A stretch of DNA of 64,000 nt from Qipengyuania vesicularis (GCF_019711415.1 NZ_JAIGNJ010000001.1:551001-615000), one strand, 5' to 3'. Counted from the first letter of the stretch, positions 19,543-29,467 are shown. A program made the numbers and translations. Notes: generated by a model not told the origin, from the letters alone.

Positions 19543-20378
19543 TGGCACTCAAGAACTACAAACCGACGAGCCCGGCGCGCCGTGGTCTCATCCTCGTCGA
19601 CAAGTCGGGCCTGTACAAGGGCAAGCCCGTCAAGTCGCTGACGGAAGGCAAGCGCAAGACCGGTGGCCGTAACAACAAGGGCCATGTCACCTCGCGTGGC
19701 ATCGGCGGCGGTCACAAGCAGAAGTACCGCTTCATCGACTTCAAGCGTCGCAAGTGGGACGTCGAAGGCACCGTGGAACGGATCGAATACGATCCCAACC
19801 GCACCGCTTTCATCGCACTCGTGAAGTATGACGACGGTGAGATGGCCTACATCCTCGCTCCGCAGCGTCTCGCTGTCGGCGACAAGGTCATCGCGGCTGA
19901 AAAGACCGACACCAAGCCCGGCAATGCCATGCTGCTCGGTCAGATGCCGGTCGGCACCATCTGCCACAACGTCGAAATGAAGCCCGGCAAGGGCGGTCAG
20001 ATCGCACGTTCGGCAGGTGCTTATGTGCAGCTGGTCGGTCGTGACCGGGGCATGGTTATCGTGCGTCTCAACAGTGGCGAGCAGCGTTACCTGCGTGCCG
20101 ACTGCATGGGCACCGTTGGCGCCGTGTCGAACCCGGACAACCAGAACCAGAACCTGGGCAAGGCCGGTCGTCGTCGCTGGATGGGCATCAAGCCGCTTAC
20201 GCGCGGTGTCGCCAAGAACCCGGTCGACCACCCGCACGGTGGTGGTGAAGGCCGCACCAGCGGTGGCCGTCACCCGGTTACCCCGTGGGGCAAGCCGACC
20301 AAGGGCGCCCGCACGCGCAAGAACAAGCAGACGGACAAGATGATCATCCGTTCGCGTCACGCCAAGAAGAAGAGGTAA
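19542..20378 (+). CDS. rplB: 50S ribosomal protein L2
   Basis: L2, 278 residues, one of the most conserved large-subunit proteins, needed for subunit joining and peptidyl-transferase assembly. It includes [18 protein letters not shown], the [11 protein letters not shown] region and the functionally important histidine segment [19 protein letters not shown]. It starts within the rplW stop (TGATG) and is six bases from rpsS. Confidence 0.98.
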   Translation: MALKNYKPTSPARRGLILVDKSGLYKGKPVKSLTEGKRKTGGRNNKGHVTSRGIGGGHKQKYRFIDFKRRKWDVEGTVERIEYDPNRTAFIALVKYDDGEMAYILAPQRLAVGDKVIAAEKTDTKPGNAMLLGQMPVGTICHNVEMKPGKGGQIARSAGAYVQLVGRDRGMVIVRLNSGEQRYLRADCMGTVGAVSNPDNQNQNLGKAGRRRWMGIKPLTRGVAKNPVDHPHGGGEGRTSGGRHPVTPWGKPTKGARTRKNKQTDKMIIRSRHAKKKR

Positions 20379-20384
20379 TCCGAC

Positions 20385-20660
20385 ATGGCTCGTTCCGTCT
20401 GGAAAGGTCCGTTCGTCGAACTCAGCCTTCTGAAGAAGGCCGAAGAGGCGCAGGACGCCAACAATGCCAAGCCGATCAAGACCTGGTCGCGCCGCAGCAC
20501 GATCCTCCCTCAGTTCGTCGGTCTCACGTTCAACGTGTACAACGGCCACAAGTTCATCCCCGTATCCGTTTCGGAAGAAATGGTCGGCCACAAGCTCGGT
20601 GAATTCGCGCCCACGCGCACCTTCCCGGGTCACGCTGCCGACAAGAAGGGCAAGCGCTGA
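20385..20660 (+). CDS. rpsS: 30S ribosomal protein S19
   Basis: S19, 91 residues, binds S13 at the subunit head. [18 protein letters not shown] and [15 protein letters not shown], then [10 protein letters not shown] and [11 protein letters not shown], are standard. Its stop overlaps the rplV start (TGATG). Nothing unusual. Confidence 0.97.
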   Translation: MARSVWKGPFVELSLLKKAEEAQDANNAKPIKTWSRRSTILPQFVGLTFNVYNGHKFIPVSVSEEMVGHKLGEFAPTRTFPGHAADKKGKR

Positions 20661-21037
20661 TGAGCAAGCAGAAAGCACCCCGTCGCGTCGCCGACAACGA
20701 GGCTCTGGCTGTGGGCACCACCATTCGTGGTAGCGCACAGAAGCTGAACCTGGTTGCCGAGCTCATCCGCGGCAAGAAGGCCGAAGAGGCCCTCAACATC
20801 CTGGCCTTCTCGAAGAAGTCGATGGCCAAGGATGCCACGAAGGTTCTCGCTTCGGCGATTGCCAACGCGGAAAACAACCACAACCTCGATGTCGACTCGC
20901 TGGTCGTCGCTGAGGCTTCGGTCGGCAAGTCGATCACGATGAAGCGCTTCCACACCCGTGGACGCGGCAAGTCGACGCGCATCCTGAAGCCGTTCAGCCG
21001 CCTGCGCATCGTCGTCCGCGAGCAGGAAGAGGCGTAA
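20660..21037 (+). CDS. rplV: 50S ribosomal protein L22
   Basis: L22, 125 residues, with a long beta-hairpin that narrows the exit tunnel. Conserved parts are [20 protein letters not shown] at the N-terminus and the basic hairpin [18 protein letters not shown] near the C-terminus, which contacts macrolides in sensitive bacteria. It lies one base from rpsC. Confidence 0.96.
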   Translation: MSKQKAPRRVADNEALAVGTTIRGSAQKLNLVAELIRGKKAEEALNILAFSKKSMAKDATKVLASAIANAENNHNLDVDSLVVAEASVGKSITMKRFHTRGRGKSTRILKPFSRLRIVVREQEEA

Positions 21038-21038
21038 G

Positions 21039-21734
21039 ATGGGCCATAAGAGCAATCCGATCGGTCTGCGCCTGCAGATCAACCGCACCTGGGACAGCCG
21101 CTGGTACGCCGAAGGGCGTGACTATGCCAAGCTGCTGGCCGAGGACATCGAGATCCGCAAGTACATCCTCGAGAACGCAGCCCAGGCCGCTATTTCGAAG
21201 GTTGTGATCGAACGTCCGGCAAAGCTGTGCCGCGTGTCGATCTATGCTGCGCGTCCCGGCGTCATCATCGGCAAGAAGGGCGCGGACATCGAAAAGCTGC
21301 GCGCCAAGCTGGCGACCATGACCGAAAGCGAAGTGAAGCTGAACATCGTCGAAATCCGCAAGCCGGAAGTCGATGCCAAGCTCGTCGCCCAGGGCATCGC
21401 CGATCAGCTGATCCGCCGTGTGGCATTCCGCCGTGCGATGAAGCGCGCCATGCAGTCGGCCATGCGCCTTGGTGCCGAAGGCATCAAGATCATGTGTGGC
21501 GGCCGTCTTGGCGGTGCGGAAATCGCGCGCGTCGAACAGTATCGTGAAGGCCGCGTGCCGCTGCACACGCTGCGCGCCAACATCGATTACGCTGAAGCTG
21601 AAGCGCTGACCGCTTACGGCATCATCGGCATCAAGGTGTGGGTCTTCAAGGGTGAGATCCTCGGCCACGACCCGACCGCGCAAGACCGTCTCATGATGGA
21701 ATCGCAGACGTCCGGCGTCCGTCCGGCTCGCTGA
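21039..21734 (+). CDS. rpsC: 30S ribosomal protein S3
   Basis: S3, 231 residues, forms part of the mRNA entry tunnel and its helicase activity. [20 protein letters not shown], the KH-domain motif [14 protein letters not shown] and the C-terminal domain [20 protein letters not shown] are present. It begins right after rplV and is followed 21 bases later by rplP, as in most bacteria. Confidence 0.98.
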   Translation: MGHKSNPIGLRLQINRTWDSRWYAEGRDYAKLLAEDIEIRKYILENAAQAAISKVVIERPAKLCRVSIYAARPGVIIGKKGADIEKLRAKLATMTESEVKLNIVEIRKPEVDAKLVAQGIADQLIRRVAFRRAMKRAMQSAMRLGAEGIKIMCGGRLGGAEIARVEQYREGRVPLHTLRANIDYAEAEALTAYGIIGIKVWVFKGEILGHDPTAQDRLMMESQTSGVRPAR

Positions 21735-21755
21735 TTGCAGGTATAGGAAAGAACC

Positions 21756-22190
21756 ATGCTGCAACCGAAGAAAACCAAGTACCGCAAGGCGTTCAAGGGC
21801 AAGATCCATGGCAACGCCAAGGGCGGCACCACGCTCAACTTCGGCTCGTACGGGCTGAAGGCTCTCGAGCCCGAGCGTATCACCGCGCGCCAGATCGAAG
21901 CGGCTCGCCGCGCGATCACGCGTCACATCAAGCGCCAGGGTCGTCTCTGGATCCGCGTTTTCCCCGACGTGCCGGTTTCGAAGAAGCCTGCTGAAGTCCG
22001 TCAGGGTAAGGGCAAGGGTTCGGTCGAATACTGGGCCGCTCGTGTGAAGCCGGGCCGCATCCTGTTCGAACTCGACGGCGTTGCCGGTCCGCTGGCTGCC
22101 GAAGCGTTCAGCCGCGCAGCCATGAAGCTGCCGGTGAAGACCAAGGTCGTGGCCCGCCTGGGCGACACCTCGCACCTCGGAGGCGAATAA
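21756..22190 (+). CDS. rplP: 50S ribosomal protein L16
   Basis: L16, 144 residues, organises the A-site tRNA pocket of the large subunit. [35 protein letters not shown] and MGKGKGS-like [17 protein letters not shown] are recognisable, including the arginine hydroxylated in E. coli in the context of [19 protein letters not shown] precedes the ATG. The stop overlaps rpmC (TAATG). Confidence 0.97.
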   Translation: MLQPKKTKYRKAFKGKIHGNAKGGTTLNFGSYGLKALEPERITARQIEAARRAITRHIKRQGRLWIRVFPDVPVSKKPAEVRQGKGKGSVEYWAARVKPGRILFELDGVAGPLAAEAFSRAAMKLPVKTKVVARLGDTSHLGGE

Positions 22191-22399
22191 TGAGCAAGAT
22201 CGAAGATCTGCGTCAGAAGAGCGACGACCAGCTGGACGAAGAGCTGACCACGCTGAAGCGTGAGCAGTTCAACCTGCGTTTCCAGGCTGCGACCAACCAG
22301 CTCGAAGCCCCGGCGCGCATCCGTGAAGTCCGTCGTTCAATCGCCAAGATCAAGACCCTGCAGGGCGAACGCGCCCGTGCAGCGGCAGCCAAGGCGTAA
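22190..22399 (+). CDS. rpmC: 50S ribosomal protein L29
   Basis: L29, 69 residues, a two-helix protein near the tunnel exit that contacts L23. It reads [20 protein letters not shown] then KREQFNLRFQAATNQLEAP and IRRVRR-like IREVRRSIAKIKT. A short Ala/Arg tail follows the family core. Translation is coupled to rplP by overlapping stop and start. Confidence 0.95.
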   Translation: MSKIEDLRQKSDDQLDEELTTLKREQFNLRFQAATNQLEAPARIREVRRSIAKIKTLQGERARAAAAKA

Positions 22400-22409
22400 G
22401 GAGTAGACC

Positions 22410-22700
22410 ATGCCCAAGCGTATCCTTATCGGCACCGTCACCTCCGACAAGACCGACAAGACCGTAACCGTGCTCGTCGAGCGTAAGGTGAAGCATCCCC
22501 TCTACGGGAAGATCATCCGCCGTTCGAAGAAGTACCACGCCCACGACGAGAAGAACGAGTACGCCCTCGGCGATGTCGTTCGTATCGAAGAAACCAAGCC
22601 GATCTCGAAGACCAAGACCTGGATGGTCAAGGACCGCGTGACGGCAGGCGGAACCCAGGCTGTCGAGGCCGACCTCGAAGTCGAAGCCGCAGGCAACTGA
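22410..22700 (+). CDS. rpsQ: 30S ribosomal protein S17
   Basis: S17, 96 residues, an OB-fold 16S rRNA binder of the subunit body. [32 protein letters not shown] and [20 protein letters not shown] are family signatures. AGGAGT stands just before ATG 22410. It is followed by a 56-base gap containing a stable hairpin before rplN, matching the S10/spc operon border of E. coli. Confidence 0.97.
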   Translation: MPKRILIGTVTSDKTDKTVTVLVERKVKHPLYGKIIRRSKKYHAHDEKNEYALGDVVRIEETKPISKTKTWMVKDRVTAGGTQAVEADLEVEAAGN

Positions 22701-22712
22701 CGTTTTAGGAAC

Positions 22713-22733
22713 TGCCGGGCACTTGTCCCGGCA
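22713..22733 (+). other. intercistronic hairpin at the rpsQ-rplN junction
   Basis: TGCCGGG (22713-22719) pairs with CCCGGCA (22727-22733) around a seven-base loop. No T-run follows, so it is not an obvious terminator. It falls at the point where E. coli ends the S10 operon and begins the spc operon, which makes a processing or stability role plausible. Confidence 0.5.
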
Positions 22734-22756
22734 AGCCAAGAGAAGGAACCGGATCA

Positions 22757-23125
22757 ATGATCCAGATGCAATCCAATCTCGACGTCGCGGACAACAGCGG
22801 CGCAAAGCGCGTCCAGTGCATCAAGGTACTGGGCGGCTCCAAGCGCCGCACCGCGTCCGTCGGTGACGTGATCGTGGTTTCCGTGAAGGAAGCCCAGCCG
22901 CGCACGAAGGTGAAGAAGGGCGATGTCCATCGCGCTGTCATCGTGCGCACGAAGAAGGACGTACGCCGCCCCGATGGCAGCGTGATCCGCTTCGACAGCA
23001 ACGCCGCGGTTCTCGTCAACAAGAGCGAAGAACCCATCGGCACCCGTATCTTCGGCCCGGTCGTCCGCGAACTGCGCGGCCGCGGCTTCATGAAGATCAT
23101 CTCGCTTGCTCCGGAGGTGCTCTAA
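22757..23125 (+). CDS. rplN: 50S ribosomal protein L14
   Basis: L14, 122 residues, forms inter-subunit bridges and is the docking site of the silencing factor Rsf[34 protein letters not shown] and [12 protein letters not shown] are standard. AGAAGGAAC lies upstream of ATG 22757. One base separates its stop from rplX. Confidence 0.98.
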   Translation: MIQMQSNLDVADNSGAKRVQCIKVLGGSKRRTASVGDVIVVSVKEAQPRTKVKKGDVHRAVIVRTKKDVRRPDGSVIRFDSNAAVLVNKSEEPIGTRIFGPVVRELRGRGFMKIISLAPEVL

Positions 23126-23126
23126 G

Positions 23127-23450
23127 ATGGCATCCGCTAAGATCAAGAAGGGTGACACCGTCGTGGTCCTGTCCGGCAAGGACAAGGGCAAGACCGGCAC
23201 CGTGTCGAAGGTCAGCCCCAAGGACGGCAAGATCGTCGTCGAGGGCGTGAACATCGCCGCACGTCACCGCAAGCCGACCCAGCAGAACCCGCAGGGCGGT
23301 ATCGATCGCTTCGAAGCGCCGATGCCGATCAGCAAGGTTGCTGTGGCCGATCCCAAGGATGGCAAGCCCACCCGTGTCCGCTTCGAAACCTCGAAGGACG
23401 GCAAGAAGGTGCGCGTAGCCGTAAAGAGTGGGGAGACCATCGATGGCTGA
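23127..23450 (+). CDS. rplX: 50S ribosomal protein L24
   Basis: L24, 107 residues, an assembly initiator with a KOW motif ([20 protein letters not shown]). [19 protein letters not shown] and the basic C-terminus are conserved. ATG 23127 follows the rplN stop immediately; an in-frame upstream start at 23106 would extend into rplN and is not expected. The stop overlaps the rplE start by eight bases. Confidence 0.96.
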   Translation: MASAKIKKGDTVVVLSGKDKGKTGTVSKVSPKDGKIVVEGVNIAARHRKPTQQNPQGGIDRFEAPMPISKVAVADPKDGKPTRVRFETSKDGKKVRVAVKSGETIDG

Positions 23451-24021
23451 TTACACCCCCCGTATGAAGCAGCGCTATGACGACGTGATCGTCAAGGCGA
23501 TGACCGAAAAGTTCGGTTACAAGAACCGTCTTGAAGTCCCGAAGCTGGAAAAGATCACGCTCAACATGGGCGTTGGCGAAGCCAGCCAGGACAAGAAGAA
23601 GGTCCAGGTAGCTGCAGAAGAAATGGCGCTGATCGCCGGCCAGAAGCCGGTTATCACCCGCGCGAAGAAGTCGATCGCACAGTTCAAGCTGCGCGACGGC
23701 ATGCCCATCGGCTGCAAGGTGAACCTGCGCCGTGACCGCATGTACGAATTCCTCGACCGTCTCGTGACCATTGCAATGCCCCGCATCCGCGACTTCCGTG
23801 GCCTCAACGCCAAGTCGTTCGACGGTCGTGGCAACTATGCAATGGGCCTGAAAGAACAGATCATCTTCCCCGAAATCTCTTACGACCAGATCGAGAAGGT
23901 TCGGGGCATGGATATCATCATCACCACCACGGCGAAGACCGACGAAGAAGCACACGAGCTTCTGAAGCTGTTCGGCTTCCCGTTCCCGGCTGAAAAGTCG
24001 GAAGAGAAGGAGGCGGCGTGA
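23443..24021 (+). CDS. rplE: 50S ribosomal protein L5
   Basis: L5, 192 residues, binds 5S rRNA and contacts the P-site tRNA. Recognisable parts are [38 protein letters not shown] and [23 protein letters not shown] 23443 lies inside the rplX end and gives [12 protein letters not shown], the typical alphaproteobacterial start. The C-terminus has a short acidic addition (EKSEEKEAA). Confidence 0.97.
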   Translation: MADYTPRMKQRYDDVIVKAMTEKFGYKNRLEVPKLEKITLNMGVGEASQDKKKVQVAAEEMALIAGQKPVITRAKKSIAQFKLRDGMPIGCKVNLRRDRMYEFLDRLVTIAMPRIRDFRGLNAKSFDGRGNYAMGLKEQIIFPEISYDQIEKVRGMDIIITTTAKTDEEAHELLKLFGFPFPAEKSEEKEAA

Positions 24022-24062
24022 GCCGCTTCCGGATCGCAGGATAAGGAAGGAACTTAAGTCCA

Positions 24063-24368
24063 ATGGCGAAACTGAGTTCGATCAACAAGAACGAGCGTCG
24101 CAAGAAGCTCGTGAAGCAGTACGCGGACAAGTATGCGAAGCTGAAGGCTATCGCTAATGACGAAAGCTTGGACGAAGGTGAGCGCCTGATCGCCCGCCTC
24201 AAGATGGCCGAGCTTCCGCGTAATGCGAACCCGACCCGCGTGCGCAACCGCTGCGCCACCACCGGCCGCCCCCGCGGCTACTACCGCAAGTTCGGCCTCA
24301 ACCGTATCGAACTGCGTGACCTCGGCAACAAGGGCCTGATTCCGGGCCTCACGAAGTCGAGCTGGTGA
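24063..24368 (+). CDS. rpsN: 30S ribosomal protein S14 (zinc-independent type)
   Basis: S14, 101 residues, in the subunit head. It is the long form without the four zinc-binding cysteines of the short form. [40 protein letters not shown] and [15 protein letters not shown] are diagnostic. The upstream AAGGAAGGAAC is a good ribosome-binding site; the gap to rplE is 41 bases. Confidence 0.97.
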   Translation: MAKLSSINKNERRKKLVKQYADKYAKLKAIANDESLDEGERLIARLKMAELPRNANPTRVRNRCATTGRPRGYYRKFGLNRIELRDLGNKGLIPGLTKSSW

Positions 24369-24379
24369 GGTAAAGACAG

Positions 24380-24775
24380 ATGGCTATGACCGATCCCCTG
24401 GGTGATATGCTCACCCGTATCCGCAACGGCCAGCAGGCGAAGAAGGACAGCGTCCTTTCGCCCGCTTCCAAGCTGCGTGCGAACGTCCTCGAAGTGCTCC
24501 AGCGCGAAGGCTACATCCGTGGCTACAGCGATGATGCATCGGGCAAGCACCCGCAGCTGCGGATCGAACTGAAGTATTTCGAAGGCGAGCCTGCGATCAA
24601 GCATGTCGCTCGCGTCTCCAAGCCTGGCCGCCGCGTCTACGCGGGTTCGAAAGAACTCCCCGTCGTGCGCAACGGCCTCGGCATCACCATCGTCTCGACG
24701 CCGAAGGGTGTGCTTTCCGACGCGGAAGCCCGCACCGAAAACGTCGGCGGCGAAGTGCTGGCGGAGGTGTTCTGA
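24380..24775 (+). CDS. rpsH: 30S ribosomal protein S8
   Basis: S8, 131 residues, a central-domain 16S rRNA binder and, in E. coli, the spc operon repressor. [36 protein letters not shown] and the C-terminal [16 protein letters not shown] are present. The E. coli repression site lies at rplE; I did not find an obvious mimic there. The stop overlaps rplF (TGATG). Confidence 0.97.
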   Translation: MAMTDPLGDMLTRIRNGQQAKKDSVLSPASKLRANVLEVLQREGYIRGYSDDASGKHPQLRIELKYFEGEPAIKHVARVSKPGRRVYAGSKELPVVRNGLGITIVSTPKGVLSDAEARTENVGGEVLAEVF

Positions 24776-25308
24776 TGAGCCGCATCGGCAAGAAGCCGGT
24801 AGCGATCCCCAGCGGGGTCACTGCCAATATCGAGGGCGACACGCTTTCGGTCAAGGGTCCCAAGGGTACCTTGACCATGGGTTTGTCGGATCTCGTGACC
24901 TACAAGCTCGAGAATGACGAAATCACCGTCACTCCGGCCAATGACACGCGCCAGGCTCGCAACCACTGGGGTATGCAGCGTACGCTCGTGTCGAACCTGG
25001 TCGAAGGCGTGACCGAGGGTTTCACCAAGGTTCTCGAAATCAATGGTGTCGGCTACCGTGCACAGGCGCAGGGCAAGAAGCTCAAGCTTCAGCTCGGCTA
25101 CTCGCACGACGTCGATTTGGACGTTCCCGAAGGTATCGAGGTGAAGACCCCGGACCAGACGACTGTCGAAATCAGCGGTTCCGACAAGCAGGCCGTGGGC
25201 CAGTTCGCGGCGAATGTCCGCAAGTGGCGCAAGCCCGAACCCTACAAGGGCAAGGGTATCAAGTATCGCGGCGAGTATATCTTCCGCAAGGAAGGGAAGA
25301 AGAAGTAA
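24775..25308 (+). CDS. rplF: 50S ribosomal protein L6
   Basis: L6, 177 residues, near the factor-binding site of the large subunit. [40 protein letters not shown] and the C-terminal [15 protein letters not shown] are canonical. Translation is coupled to rpsH, and rplR begins two bases after the stop. Confidence 0.98.
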   Translation: MSRIGKKPVAIPSGVTANIEGDTLSVKGPKGTLTMGLSDLVTYKLENDEITVTPANDTRQARNHWGMQRTLVSNLVEGVTEGFTKVLEINGVGYRAQAQGKKLKLQLGYSHDVDLDVPEGIEVKTPDQTTVEISGSDKQAVGQFAANVRKWRKPEPYKGKGIKYRGEYIFRKEGKKK

Positions 25309-25309
25309 G

Positions 25310-25654
25310 ATGGCAAAGCTTTCTCTTTTCGAACGTCGCCGTCGCCGTGTCCGCACCGCTCTCAAGAGCCGTGCCGGCGGCAAGCCCCGCCTCTCGGTGC
25401 ACCGCACCGGTAAGCACATTTACGCACAGGTCATCGACGATGCGGCCGGCAAGACCGTCGCTTCGGCTTCGACCCTCGGCGTGAAGGGCTCGGGCGCGAA
25501 TGTCGATGCCGCCAAGCAGGTCGGCACCGATATCGCGGCTGCCGCCAAGAAGGCAGGCGTGACTACCGTCGTGTTCGATCGTGGCGGTTTCCTGTTCCAT
25601 GGCCGCGTCAAAGCGCTGGCCGACGCCGCTCGTGAAGGCGGGCTGGAGTTCTGA
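25310..25654 (+). CDS. rplR: 50S ribosomal protein L18
   Basis: L18, 114 residues, binds 5S rRNA with L5. [39 protein letters not shown] and [20 protein letters not shown] match the family. ATG 25310 directly follows rplF and gives the normal length; the longer open frame upstream is inside rplF. The stop overlaps rpsE (TGATG). Confidence 0.97.
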   Translation: MAKLSLFERRRRRVRTALKSRAGGKPRLSVHRTGKHIYAQVIDDAAGKTVASASTLGVKGSGANVDAAKQVGTDIAAAAKKAGVTTVVFDRGGFLFHGRVKALADAAREGGLEF

Positions 25655-26448
25655 TGATGGCTGACGAAAACAAGACCGAAAACGCAGAAGCGCAGACTGA
25701 AGAAAAGGTTGCGACTGCGGAAACCGAGCATGCTGTGACCAAGGAAGAGCCGGCCATCGCCGATACTCCTTCGGAAGCCGCTGCCAACCAGGATCCCGCA
25801 CAGGGTGCCGAAGGCCAGCCGCGCCAGCGTGGCGGCCGTGGCGGCAACCGTGACGGTGGCCGTGGCCGTGGTGGTCGCGACAACCGCCGGAACAACCGCC
25901 GTGAGGAAGAAGACGACGGCATCATTGAGAAGCTCGTCCACATCAACCGCGTCAGCAAGACGGTGAAGGGCGGTAAGCGCTTCGGTTTCGCTGCACTCGT
26001 GGTCGTGGGTGACGGCTCGGGCCGTGTCGGCTTCGGCAAGGGCAAGGCCCGCGAAGTGCCGGAAGCGATCCAGAAGGCTTCGGCCGCTGCGCGCAAGAAG
26101 ATGATCCGCGTTCCGCTGAAGGAAGGTCGCACCCTCCATCACGACGGCAACGGTCGGTTCGGCGCCGGGAAGGTCACCGTGCGTACGGCGCCTCCGGGTA
26201 CCGGTATCATCGCCGGTGGTCCGATGCGTGCCGTGTTCGAGAGCCTCGGCGTTGCCGACGTGGTGACCAAGTCGGTCGGCACCTCGAACCCCTACAACAT
26301 GATCCGCGCCACCTTCGACGCACTGACCGACCAGACTTCGCCGAAGTCGGTTGCCCAGCGTCGCGGCAAGAAGGTTGCAGACCTTCTCGGTCGCGGTGGT
26401 GCTTCCGAGGCAGAGGCTGAAGCCGACGCCGCGGCAGTCGTGGAGTAA
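25654..26448 (+). CDS. rpsE: 30S ribosomal protein S5 with N-terminal acidic and RGG-rich extension
   Basis: S5, 264 residues, a translational-accuracy protein at the mRNA entry. The core begins near residue 88 ([20 protein letters not shown]) and runs through [18 protein letters not shown] and [13 protein letters not shown]. Before it are about 87 extra residues: an acidic, Ala/Glu-rich stretch (about 5-52), then an Arg/Gly block (about 57-83) with several RGG-type repeats. E. coli S5 has 167 residues in total. The C-terminus also carries a short acidic tail. Starts at 25654 and 25657 are both possible (MMADEN). Confidence 0.96.
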   Translation: MMADENKTENAEAQTEEKVATAETEHAVTKEEPAIADTPSEAAANQDPAQGAEGQPRQRGGRGGNRDGGRGRGGRDNRRNNRREEEDDGIIEKLVHINRVSKTVKGGKRFGFAALVVVGDGSGRVGFGKGKAREVPEAIQKASAAARKKMIRVPLKEGRTLHHDGNGRFGAGKVTVRTAPPGTGIIAGGPMRAVFESLGVADVVTKSVGTSNPYNMIRATFDALTDQTSPKSVAQRRGKKVADLLGRGGASEAEAEADAAAVVE

Positions 26449-26453
26449 TTACG

Positions 26454-26642
26454 ATGGCCAAAGCAAAAACCATCAAGATCAAGCAGATCGGTTCGCCGAT
26501 CCGCCGTCCCGAAGGCCAGCGCAAGATCCTCATCGGTCTTGGCCTGAACAAGATGCACAAGGTCGTCGAGCGTCAGGATACTCCTGAAGTGCGCGGCGCC
26601 GTGGCCAAGGTCCCGCATCTGGTGACGATCGTCGAAGACTAA
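26454..26642 (+). CDS. rpmD: 50S ribosomal protein L30
   Basis: L30, 62 residues, a small 23S rRNA binder. [20 protein letters not shown] and [20 protein letters not shown] are characteristic. It lies five bases after rpsE. It is followed by a 97-base gap with a candidate promoter and a hairpin, suggesting that the rplO-secY-adk segment can be expressed partly on its own. Confidence 0.96.
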   Translation: MAKAKTIKIKQIGSPIRRPEGQRKILIGLGLNKMHKVVERQDTPEVRGAVAKVPHLVTIVED

Positions 26643-26662
26643 GGTCTTCACGAGATTACAAT

Positions 26663-26691
26663 TTGACGGGGGCGGCCTGCTGCTTTAGCGG
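26663..26691 (+). promoter_or_regulatory. possible internal promoter or attenuating hairpin before rplO
   Basis: TTGACG (26663-26668), a 17-base spacer and TAGCGG (26686-26691) resemble the other ribosomal promoters in spacing, but the -10 is poor. The same bases fold as GCGGCC/GGCCGC (26673-26678 with 26690-26695), followed by TTCCATTTT, which could instead be a weak terminator for rpmD. I cannot decide between the two readings from sequence alone. Confidence 0.3.
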
Positions 26692-26739
26692 GCCGCTTCC
26701 ATTTTACAGCGCGAACCAAAGCGAAAGCGAGTGCAGACT

Positions 26740-27264
26740 ATGAAACTTAACGACATCCGCGACAATCCCGGCGCCCGCAGGGAGCGCATCCGTGTCGGCC
26801 GTGGCATCGGCTCGGGCAAGGGCAAGACCGGCGGCCGTGGCCAGAAGGGCCAGAAGAGCCGTTCGGGCGTCGCCATCAAGGGCTTCGAAGGCGGCCAGAT
26901 GCCGCTTCACATGCGCCTGCCGAAGCGCGGCTTCAACAACCCGTTCGGCAAGGATTATGCCGAAGTGAACCTGGGCATGGTCCAGAAGTTCATCGACGCG
27001 AAGAAGCTCGACGCCAAGAAGGACATCGACCACGCAGCACTGAAGGCCGCTGGCCTCGCACGTGGCGGCAAGGACGGCGTCCGTCTCCTCGGCAAGGGTG
27101 AACTCAAGGCCAAGGCCAAATTCGTAGTCGCCGGTGCCTCGAAGGGCGCCATCGAGGCGGTCGAAAAGGCTGGCGGTTCGGTCGAAGTGATCGCCAAGGG
27201 CGAAAGCGAAGCCGAAAAGAAGGCCAAGCGGACCGAAGCCAACAAGGCCAAGAAGTCCAAATAA
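26740..27264 (+). CDS. rplO: 50S ribosomal protein L15
   Basis: L15, 174 residues, a late-assembly protein of the large subunit. [39 protein letters not shown] and [18 protein letters not shown] are typical. ATG 26740 is used; a GTG three codons earlier is possible. The C-terminus (about the last 30 residues) is a Lys/Ala/Glu-rich extension beyond the usual 144-165 residues. Confidence 0.96.
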   Translation: MKLNDIRDNPGARRERIRVGRGIGSGKGKTGGRGQKGQKSRSGVAIKGFEGGQMPLHMRLPKRGFNNPFGKDYAEVNLGMVQKFIDAKKLDAKKDIDHAALKAAGLARGGKDGVRLLGKGELKAKAKFVVAGASKGAIEAVEKAGGSVEVIAKGESEAEKKAKRTEANKAKKSK

Positions 27265-27278
27265 TTTGATGGAAATCG

Positions 27279-27312
27279 GGGAGCGGGGTTCGACAAAGGT
27301 CATCCCGCTCCC
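27279..27312 (+). other. strong hairpin in the rplO-secY gap
   Basis: GGGAGCGGG (27279-27287) pairs perfectly with CCCGCTCCC (27304-27312) around a 16-base loop. A smaller CCGG/CCGG hairpin follows. There is no T-run, so termination by it alone is doubtful; it may stabilise or process the mRNA before secY, whose expression must be lower than that of ribosomal proteins. Confidence 0.5.
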
Positions 27313-27369
27313 TATCTGTCCGGTCTAAGCCGGGACGGGCCGGCGACAAACCAGGATCGAAGGCGACCA

Positions 27370-28734
27370 ATGGCATCAAGCGCCGATAGTTTTGCGAGCA
27401 ACATCAGTCTCGCCAATTTCTCCAAGGCCACCGAGCTGAAGAACCGCATCTGGTTCACTATCGGGGCGCTTATCGTATTCCGCTTCCTGAGCTTCGTGCC
27501 GCTGCCGGGTATCAATGCCCGCGCGCTGAGCCAGCTTGCCGACCAGACCCAGGGCGGCATCGTGGACATGTTCAACATGTTCACCGGCGGCAGCCTCGAG
27601 CGCATGAGCCTCATCGCACTCGGCGTCATGCCCTACATCACCGCGTCGATCGTGGTGCAGATGGCCTCGGCCCTGCATCCCACGCTCGCCGCGCTGAAGA
27701 AGGAAGGCACTGTCGGGCGCCAGAAACTCAACCAGTACACCCGTTACGGCACGGTCTTCCTGTGCACGATCCAGGGCTGGTTCCTCGCCGCCGGCCTCGA
27801 AAGCTACGGTGCATCCTCCGGCATCGCGGCCGTGGTCGACCCGGGCTATATGTTCCGCGTGGGCGCTGTCATCAGCCTCGTGGGTGGCACGATGTTCCTG
27901 CTGTGGCTGGGCGAGCAGATCACCAGCCGCGGCATCGGCAACGGCGTTTCGCTGATCATCATGGCGGGCATCGTCGCCCAATTCCCGACCTTCGTCTCGA
28001 ACATGGCTTCGGGTTACAGCGAAGGCTCGATCGCAACCGGCATCCTGCTCGGCTTCATCGTGATGGTCGTCGGCCTGATCCTGCTGATCAGCTTCTTCGA
28101 ACGCGCGCAGCGCCGCCTGCTGGTCCAGTATCCCAAACGCGCCACGCAGCGCGGCATGATGCAAGCCGACCGTTCGCACCTGCCGCTCAAGCTCAACACC
28201 GCCGGCGTGATCCCGCCGATCTTCGCCAGCTCGCTTCTGCTGCTGCCGCTGACGATCACGCAGTTCGCCGGCAATTCGCTCGATCCTGAGGGCGGAGTTG
28301 GCGGTAGCTTCAGCACCGTGCTGCAATACCTCCAGCACGGTCAGCCGCTCTACATGTCGCTGTATGCGATCGGCATCATCTTCTTCTGCTTCTTCTACAC
28401 CGCCGTGGTCTTCAACCCTGAGGAAACGGCCGACAATCTGAAGAAGAATGGCGGCTTCATCCCGGGCATCCGTCCGGGCAAGCGCACCGAGGAGTATCTC
28501 GATTACGTCCTCACTCGCATCACCGTGATCGGCGCGATCTACCTGACGTTCGTCTGCGTGGTGCCCGAGTACATGATCGCCCAGACCGGCGTTCCGCTGT
28601 TCCTTGGCGGCACCAGCCTGCTGATCGTCGTGAACGTCACCGTCGATACGATCAGCCAGATCCAGTCGCACCTGCTGGCACACCAGTATGGCGATCTCAT
28701 CAAAAAGGCTAAGTTGAAGGGCCGCCTGCGTTAA
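27370..28734 (+). CDS. secY: preprotein translocase subunit SecY
   Basis: SecY, 454 residues, the channel of the Sec translocon in the inner membrane. About ten hydrophobic helices are visible. Family signatures include RFLSFVPLPGIN, the region GVMPYITASIVVQM after helix 2, LWLGEQITSRGIGNG, and the cytoplasmic loop PGIRPGKRTEEYL. It ends in the usual basic tail KLKGRLR. In ribosomal-protein context this position is normal. Confidence 0.98.
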   Translation: MASSADSFASNISLANFSKATELKNRIWFTIGALIVFRFLSFVPLPGINARALSQLADQTQGGIVDMFNMFTGGSLERMSLIALGVMPYITASIVVQMASALHPTLAALKKEGTVGRQKLNQYTRYGTVFLCTIQGWFLAAGLESYGASSGIAAVVDPGYMFRVGAVISLVGGTMFLLWLGEQITSRGIGNGVSLIIMAGIVAQFPTFVSNMASGYSEGSIATGILLGFIVMVVGLILLISFFERAQRRLLVQYPKRATQRGMMQADRSHLPLKLNTAGVIPPIFASSLLLLPLTITQFAGNSLDPEGGVGGSFSTVLQYLQHGQPLYMSLYAIGIIFFCFFYTAVVFNPEETADNLKKNGGFIPGIRPGKRTEEYLDYVLTRITVIGAIYLTFVCVVPEYMIAQTGVPLFLGGTSLLIVVNVTVDTISQIQSHLLAHQYGDLIKKAKLKGRLR

Positions 28735-28766
28735 GGCAGGACATCCGGGCAAGGGGACCTTACTCG

Positions 28767-29411
28767 ATGGATATCATTCTTCTCGGCCCTCCGGGCGCAG
28801 GCAAGGGGACGCAGGCGCAGCGCCTGGTCGAGCATCACGGAATGCTCCAGCTGTCGACCGGCGACATGCTGCGCGAGACGCGCAAAGCCGATACCGAGCT
28901 GGGCCGCAAGGTCGCAGACATCATGGATTCGGGTGGACTCGTTTCCGACGACATCGTGTCGGCGATGATCGATGCCAAACTCGAAGACATGGGTCCCGAC
29001 GTCGGAGCCATCTTCGATGGGTATCCGCGCACCGCAGCGCAAGCTGACCAGCTGGATGCGATCCTCGCCAAGCATGGCCGCAGCCTCGACCACGTGATCG
29101 AACTCGAAGTGAACGAGGACGCTCTGGTCGAGCGCATCACCGGACGGTTCACCTGTGCCAATTGCGGTGCGGGCTACCACGACACCTTCAAGCAGCCCAA
29201 GGTGGAGGGCGTGTGCGACGAATGCGGTTCGACCGAGTTCAAGCGCCGTCCTGACGACAACGAAGAGACGGTCCGTCACCGCATGTCGGTCTATCGCAAC
29301 GAGACTGCGCCTATCCTCCCCGGCTATGAAAAGCGCGGGATCGTGAAGCGCGTGGACGGCATGGGCGCGATCGACGAAGTCACCCACGCCATCGACGCAA
29401 TTCTTTCCTGA
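28767..29411 (+). CDS. adk: adenylate kinase
   Basis: Adk, 214 residues, interconverts ATP + AMP and 2 ADP. The P-loop is GPPGAGKGT (residues 7-15), the NMP site includes STGDMLR, and FDGYPRT is the adenine-binding segment. The lid carries four cysteines, Cys130, Cys133, Cys150 and Cys153, so it is the zinc-type lid. Linked to secY with a 32-base gap containing AAGGGGACC, as in many bacteria. Confidence 0.97.
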   Translation: MDIILLGPPGAGKGTQAQRLVEHHGMLQLSTGDMLRETRKADTELGRKVADIMDSGGLVSDDIVSAMIDAKLEDMGPDVGAIFDGYPRTAAQADQLDAILAKHGRSLDHVIELEVNEDALVERITGRFTCANCGAGYHDTFKQPKVEGVCDECGSTEFKRRPDDNEETVRHRMSVYRNETAPILPGYEKRGIVKRVDGMGAIDEVTHAIDAILS

Positions 29412-29467
29412 GCCTTCCCAAGTCCGCGCCGCGACCTTAGAAGTCGGGCGTGATCCGGGAGGGAAGC

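Noticed and set aside
27376..28752. Long minus-strand open frame opposite secY
   Set aside because: Composition is His/Asp/Gln-rich with no hydrophobic helices or motifs; a shadow of secY codon bias.
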